64,000 bases of DNA from Acestrorhynchus altus (taxonomy: Eukaryota; Chordata; Actinopteri; Characiformes; Acestrorhynchidae). The notes below the pieces were generated by a model. It was not told the origin of the DNA. It did not search any database and saw nothing but the letters and a program-made list of their open reading frames with translations. Each line of letters begins with the position of its first letter. Position 1 is the stretch's first letter. Positions 57,951 to 64,000 of the stretch are shown in pieces. The position numbers and the translations under genes were made by a program. Location of the stretch: NCBI GenBank assembly GCA_034509495.1, contig CM067520.1, forward strand, positions 23,742,803 through 23,806,802, in the 5' to 3' direction.

Positions 57951-60900
57951 ACAGAGCATAAACCTTTAACCTCCTGGTATGTTCACCTGTTTGGAAGTTC
58001 ACGGTGTATGATCAGCCACCTGAGAGCAGTTTAAAAAGATCATTTTCTCCATAAACATCGACTTTAACCCAGTTCATATAATTGTTTTGGGTAATAAAAT
58101 GTTACTGGTATGATTTATTTATGATAATTCATTTGTTTTTCACACAAAAAAACATTTCTGTACACTGGCAACAATATTTTTCTTCTTTAATTTATATTCT
58201 TTTGGGTCTTTTGTCGTGCATACATGAATTAAATCCAGACAAGGCACCTTTTTTTGTGTACCAAAAAAAAATTGTCAATCCATTCGTGGGGACAGTGGAT
58301 TGTGTGGTCTTGTGGTTATTATGTATTTGCCGGCTGAGGCAGTGACCTGGTCAATGATGACTCACTCACGCTTTGCCATTCACACTACAATAACATTGTG
58401 GTCGTATGCGTCTCTGACCACCTCTGAATGTGGTTCGAATGATCGTATTTTAATGCGTCCTTGAGACACATTGTACCCTGTTCTCACCTGTACTTTGTGT
58501 TGGCCACTTATGATCAGATCACCCAGGATGCATTTTAATGCCAGGTGTGTACAAACCCAGAGTAAACACCATGCAATATTGAGGTCAGCTAAAAGTACTG
58601 ATGTTATGACCACATATAGCATGATAGGATGATAATGTGATTATTGTGACAGGCCTTTTTAAAAGGTTTAACACAAATACTGCATCAACTGCTTAGGAAT
58701 TACAGACATTTTCAACAGTCTTTTCAGGGGCAAAATCACAACCTTGTTCGCTGTTCTGACCCGACAGTGGGTTCACTGGGGTTCAAAATACCCCAGAATC
58801 TCAGCCCGATTACTGAACTGGATCATGATAATGTAGGCCAGTAGTGTTTACCATGAGTCTCATGCTGAAGCTTTCAATCCAAAACAATGTGGCAAGAAAG
58901 TGGACAAATATTTGCTTAGTCTTGATGAAGCGGTTAGAAATGTGTGAGGGTTAGGAGTGGCTCAGAAGCTGAAACCAACCTCCAGTTTCCAGGGTTCTGT
59001 TCTAAATGGAAGTTAAGGGAGCAGGTTAGGAATCTAAGAATGGAAATTGGATTCAAGGTCCAGATTTTAAGAGATTAAATCATTCTCAATAGATAATCAG
59101 TTAGGGCCCAGGTCTGGATAAGACAGTGTCTATTAGTGCTCCCTGTTTGAGTGTCCATCTTTATCATTATTACAGCTTCCATCCATTCTTTTGCAGACGT
59201 CTACAGATGAAGATGTTTCCACAACTTCAAAGTTCAGTGTTAGTTTAGAGCATTTCCTGTATCTCAGGATCCAAGTCATCCCAAACACCCATATTTGTTG
59301 TTAAACACTTCTTGCTCTGAGTCAGGAAGGACTGGATAGGATAGAACTTTATTGATCCCTTGGAAGGGTTCCCTCAGGGAAATTAAGGACTTCCTGGAAC
59401 ATCACACTGGCAACAGTAATATTTTATGGTACCTATTGATAAGTGACCACTGACTGCTAGATATTCCTGAAGAACTGTCCACCATGCAGTCAGTTCTTAC
59501 CAAGCACTATGACCAGGTCTGTGTGCAGGATCTACAGGCCGAGCTGCATCATCGGTGGGTAAACGCCTTCGTGACCAACCGTATCTCAAATCTCATATCT
59601 CGTATTCAGGCTAGAAGTCCAACAGGGTACTAGATTCTCCTTTCAGTTGTACCCAATAAATGTATCCTTTCACACTAACATTGTTATTACATAGATTCAC
59701 TCCATTCCAACAACTCCTTGGTCCTTCTATATATATTTTTTTGCCAGTTAGTGTTTAAATAACCTTTACCCAGCTTTCAGTAGCCTGTCTCATGGCTCTT
59801 TCTGTGCACATCAAATTCATTTGAATAATTTATAAATATGTTAGCGGTGAGTTTATTTGAAACAATGGTGACCCTAACCCCACATTTTGCTTTTAAAATG
59901 TATATCTTTGTTTTAAATTATATATTTTTATTTTTTATATTATTTAATTTTTATACTTTTATTAAGTCACAATTAGTTAAGCAGCGTAAAATTATGCTGT
60001 TATCTCGCCACAACAGCAAGCTTTTTCCACACACTATCACTCTGTAAATAACAGCACACTCCCTTTTAGTTACATAGATAACACAAACAAAAGAGCTACA
60101 GTAAATTAAAGGGATAAAAACAATGTGACAGACCAGGAGGTTGACTCGCCGGTTTCTTGTTGCCCTGATTGCAGATGCAAGCCAGCTTCAGGTGCTTATG
60201 TGGTCTCTCACAACAACTTACTGGGTCAGCGGGAGGCATATGGACAGAGTGGGGAAGCAGGGGGTCTGCTTGGGGCTTTTTGTTTGTGGTTTGTTTGTGT
60301 ATTACCATGTGAATAAATACACAATATAACACATTAAACACAACGTTAACACCTCAGTTCATTATTTCCCGTACTGCTGTATAAAACACATCAGGTCCTG
60401 CATTATTGTAAATAATTGCATGGCTGTGATGAAATACTGCTTCATTGCATCCATGTTGTCACTTTACGATGAACAGTGTTCCATTACTTTTTGAAAAAAC
60501 ATATGATGGACATTTCATTATTAACATCATTTAAGCTGCTGGAATCTTTGTCTTTAGTGAGGTTAACCCAATGCCTGACTGTGCCACTCTGCCCACCTGA
60601 AACAAATGATATTTTATTGTATGAAATCAAGTCTGACCTATATAAAATTGCCCACTTTTCATGAGTAAGGCAGCAACTCTCTTGAATAAAGGCTCCCCTG
60701 TTAAAACATGCAGGTCTTTTTCCATTACAACACAAAGTTGAACAGTAAAACTTTATGGAGCAGACTTTCATCACCAACTTAATAAAAGTTTCTGAATCAG
60801 CTGACATCTCGCATAACATTAAAACGGGTGGTGACTGACCGCTCCTACAACCTGGGAAAAATGGCAAAAAATGTCATAAAAAGAAAGTCACGACGACAGA
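57951..60900. other. Intergenic region, repeats only
   Basis: Includes the element shared with 39200-39610 (about 58320-58565) and a LINE-type 3' tail in reverse orientation (59335-59400). No exon with convincing similarity was found; the short open frames at 59838-60047 and 60125-60316 match nothing I know. Confidence 0.5.
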
Positions 60901-60918
60901 AAGTACAGTATCAGGAAT

Positions 60919-63718
60919 TTTATTTAATATATGTATATAATTCTGTTTCTTTGTTAATTGTTTAATTCATAATACCCATAAGCATGTACATAAGACTATA
61001 ACCATCCTTGGTTCATATCTCTTAAACATATCTACTCATATCTTTAAATCTTTTAAAATAACAGAAGATAAGTCCTTAGAAGTTTAAGGGGGAAAAAATA
61101 GATTTCCAAAGAGTGACGACACAGCCAATTATTTTTCACACCCAAAGAGAGAAATGAGAGAAAAAATAAAAACGTAGTTTAAAAAAAACCAAAAACCAAA
61201 AATAAACCAAAACAAATATCCCTTTTCAACTCTTAAAAAAAAAAGACTCACCAATATAACAACAGCAATAATTATAAGAACAGCCATTAAAAGGACATTA
61301 CGAAATCTGCCTCATATGTAGGCCTTTCAAATCATATACTGTTTTTTGTGTGGCATCTGTAAGTGTGTACATATTTCGCATGTGTGTGCGTGTGTGTGTG
61401 CGCGTGTGTGTGTGTGAGAGATTGTAGACAGTCCCCATGGTCCCGTTTGTAAATAAGCATTACGTCAGCAACAATACAGCATAGAAAGATCATATTCCTT
61501 GGTAAATGATTTGTTTCCCTCAGGTCAGCGAGTGGTGTGGTGTCACCCCCCCAAGGGCAAGCAGAGAAGAGCAGCTCGAGGCTGTAACAGACAGACATGC
61601 AGACACAGACACGGACGGGTTGCTGTCCCACCGCTTGTGTCTTCCTGTCCCACAACACACTAGCAAAGCAGAGGAACACTGGAAAGGGGGGTGGGTGGAG
61701 AAACAGAGAGAAAGAAGAAAGCAGAGAAGAGAAACAAGACCGAGAAAAACGAAGGGACTGAAGAACGTGTTTTGTTAGTTTCATAGTCCATCCATTAAAG
61801 TGTCTCTATTAAGGAGAAGACAAGGTAGAGGACAATTGCACTAAAGAAAATAAAATGGGGACAAAATAAGCGTTTGGTCATGAGACGCAAAGTGCAGGTG
61901 CACAGATTGAGTAACGTCACGCCGTCAGCATATGAAATGTGCTGGAGGATGCACTCGTTTTTCCATTTTTTTGTCTTTTTTTTTTTATATTCCGTTCGTT
62001 ACAAGAGATGCTGCTTTAAAAGACGTACGTGATTCAAACATGTCAGTTCCACCTAATCTGTGCGAAAGTTTGTAAACTGATAAGACAGTGGCTGAGCTGC
62101 GTTGGCGTGACGTTCATTTCCAAATGCAATGCATGGACACGGATCAATCACATACTAATAAAATCAAAGCACCATTTCTTCCAGAGGTGACCGAGGCTTG
62201 TTCAATGGAACGGAAGCCTAGTCTTTAATCAAAACAAATACACCCTGCACCATTTCAGATTCCTCCATTCCATCCCCTAGGGCGAGCTTTCCTCATCCGT
62301 GATTAGCCAAAAGCATCGGTTTGAAAAAGGTACGGACATCTTTTTCCCCCGTTTGTACAAAAGGAAAAAGGAAAATACTAATGTATGTAATAACAGTTCG
62401 TTAAAGAGGGGAGCGAATAGCAAAACGGCGAATCGCACCTTTGATTCGACACATGCAAAGTCAATCAGCCAATCACAGACTACATAAACACAAGGTCGAC
62501 CAATCGCAGGCAGGCAAGAGAGGCATGAGGTCAGCAAGCCCTGTGGAAAAGCCCTTTCATAAAGTCTGACATCACGTAAAGAGGAGGGGATCAATGACCG
62601 TGTGCTATGGCTCTGAAAGCGTTCAGCTTGGCTATGTTAACCTCAGCCCACGATGAGCGAGGAGAGCAATAAGAAGAGGAGGAGAAAGTAGGAATGGTGC
62701 GGAAAAAGGAATAATACATGCTGGAACATGGCAAGCATGAACGCATGGCAGCATGAAAGCATCAGGGCAGCAGTAGTGGAAAGAGTACTGCTAAAAATGC
62801 TAAAAAAAAATATGAAGAAGAAAGAAACAAAGGAAGCAGAGGGGGGACCATGGCAACAGTAGCCATAGACATAGTAACCAATGACAACCATTGTTAGGAG
62901 CAACACAACAGATAAAGAAAAATGCCACATGAAGGGATGTGTAGGAAATGGAGTGGAGGGACAGATAGAGCGTAATCAAGAAAAAGAAAGAGAGAAAGAG
63001 AGAGAAAGAGAGAAAAAACGAAAGAGGGAGCAGCATGAGGAATGTGACATCTGAGTTTTGATGATACTGATGGCTTCATTTTCCAAAAGCACTGGCAAGA
63101 AAGCGCCTCAAATCCCAACAACGGCATCTGTTATTTGTACAGTAGGTGAAGCAGGAGACTACTCTGTAGCTCTTGCTCATTCTTTCTTTCTTCCCTTCAC
63201 CTGGGCCTGGATATTCCCACCATTATTCCACCCAATTGGCTAGCAAGACACTGATCACAATCAGAGCGAGACCTCTTTCACAAAAGCCAAAAACATAGTA
63301 ATCAAGCCCGTCACATATAATGTATATTATCTAAAAAAAAAAAGAAAAGAAAAAAAAAAAAAAAGACATTTCCAAACAGTTACTCAAATATAAACTCCCA
63401 ACAGACAAAAACACATTTTGTAACTGATCATAATGTTCAAATTACAGTGTACAAACAGATCTCTGACATACAACACTCCAACAGAATGCAAAAAAGCCCA
63501 TATATATATAATCTATGTACACACACTCAGTCGAGCCCATAATAACAATGCGCTCACTCATTCTCTCCCTCTCTACTCTTTCTTTCTCCATTCAAGGGCA
63601 GTACACAGAACTGTAGTAAGAGGAGAAATCTAAAGGGAATGGAAAGTGGAACGAGGAGGAGTGGAGTGGATGGGGGTGTGAGAGAAAGAGGTGAAGAAGA
63701 GAGAGAAAGAAAGGGAGG

Positions 63719-63772
<54 letters not shown>

Positions 63773-64000
63773 TTAGAAAGCAGGGGTGAAGGAGCAGGGG
63801 CTGTGCGCAGTAAGGAGCGAGATTGTGAGACAGTGAACAACAGCCCCGCAGTCGATGGCATTAACATAGCAAGTTATACACCCAAACAAGCGCACAGCCG
63901 CCCGGCGAGAGATGGAGAAAGAAAAGCAACGCTCAAGTTTTCAAATGTACATTTTTTTTTTCTTCTATTTTTTTTGGATACCATATATGTATGTATAACT
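60919..64000 (-). other. Possible long 3' UTR of a minus-strand gene lying right of the window
   Basis: TTTATT at 60919-60924 gives AATAAA in sense, in the context 'attaaataaaattcc'. From here to the window end the sequence lacks the interspersed families found everywhere else and has only simple repeats: GT at 61381-61418, GA-rich stretches near 62985-63015, A-rich at 63331-63364 and GA at 63719-63768. No coding exon was seen on either strand. The absence of transposons over 3 kb is the main argument; the host gene is unknown. Confidence 0.3.

Noticed and set aside
58380..58622. 80-codon minus frame MLYVVITSVLLADLN as a membrane protein
   Set aside because: The sequence is an interspersed repeat also found at 39440-39600, so the frame is incidental.
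60125..60316. 63-codon plus frame MTDQEVDSPVSCCPDC as a small Cys-rich protein
   Set aside because: No signal peptide, no neighbouring exon or promoter, and overlapping open frames in other phases suggest chance.

Overview
This window is nuclear DNA from a bony fish. Five protein-coding genes with short exons and GT-AG introns are visible. Introns and spacers are full of microsatellites and degenerate fish DNA transposons, and gene content matches vertebrate 16p11.2-type synteny. The protein sequences look teleost. The style of the repeats suggests an ostariophysan such as a catfish or characin, but this is inference and no species is assigned. No bacterial genes, CRISPR arrays or rRNA/tRNA genes were seen.

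Layout, left to right:
(1) About 1.2-11.9 kb, plus strand: the 3' three quarters of a SERCA1-type calcium pump (atp2a1), 18 exons. The first exons lie left of the window.
(2) 14.9-25.3 kb, minus strand: rabep2, a Rab5-effector coiled-coil protein, 13 coding exons including a 12-nt microexon. It lies tail to tail with atp2a1, as I recall for the human pair.
(3) 28.3-36.0 kb, minus strand: a 12-exon dynamin/EHD-like GTPase of 449 residues with two C-terminal membrane segments. I recognise the fold family but no gene name. A strictly 10-bp-periodic minisatellite begins about 24 bp upstream of its start codon.
(4) 38.9-43.6 kb, minus strand: ypel3 (Yippee-like zinc-binding protein), four coding exons plus a probable CpG-rich 5' noncoding exon.
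(5) 47.0-55.8 kb, minus strand: gdpd3, a membrane glycerophosphodiester phosphodiesterase, ten coding exons plus a probable 5' noncoding exon.

From 55.8 kb to the end no gene can be named. There is a weak candidate 3' terminal exon near 57.8 kb. The last 3 kb (60.9-64.0 kb) lack recognisable interspersed repeats and end at a minus-strand polyadenylation hexamer, so they may be a long 3' UTR of a gene to the right.

The genes do not form a pathway: muscle Ca2+ uptake, endosome fusion, membrane GTPase, growth control and lysophospholipid metabolism. The common theme is conserved chromosomal neighbourhood. In human the atp2a1/rabep2 pair and the ypel3/gdpd3 pair are both on 16p11.2 but about 1 Mb apart; here they are within about 55 kb with the unnamed GTPase between them. 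Exon coordinates were read by hand from splice signals, reading frame and family similarity; every listed junction keeps the reading frame.
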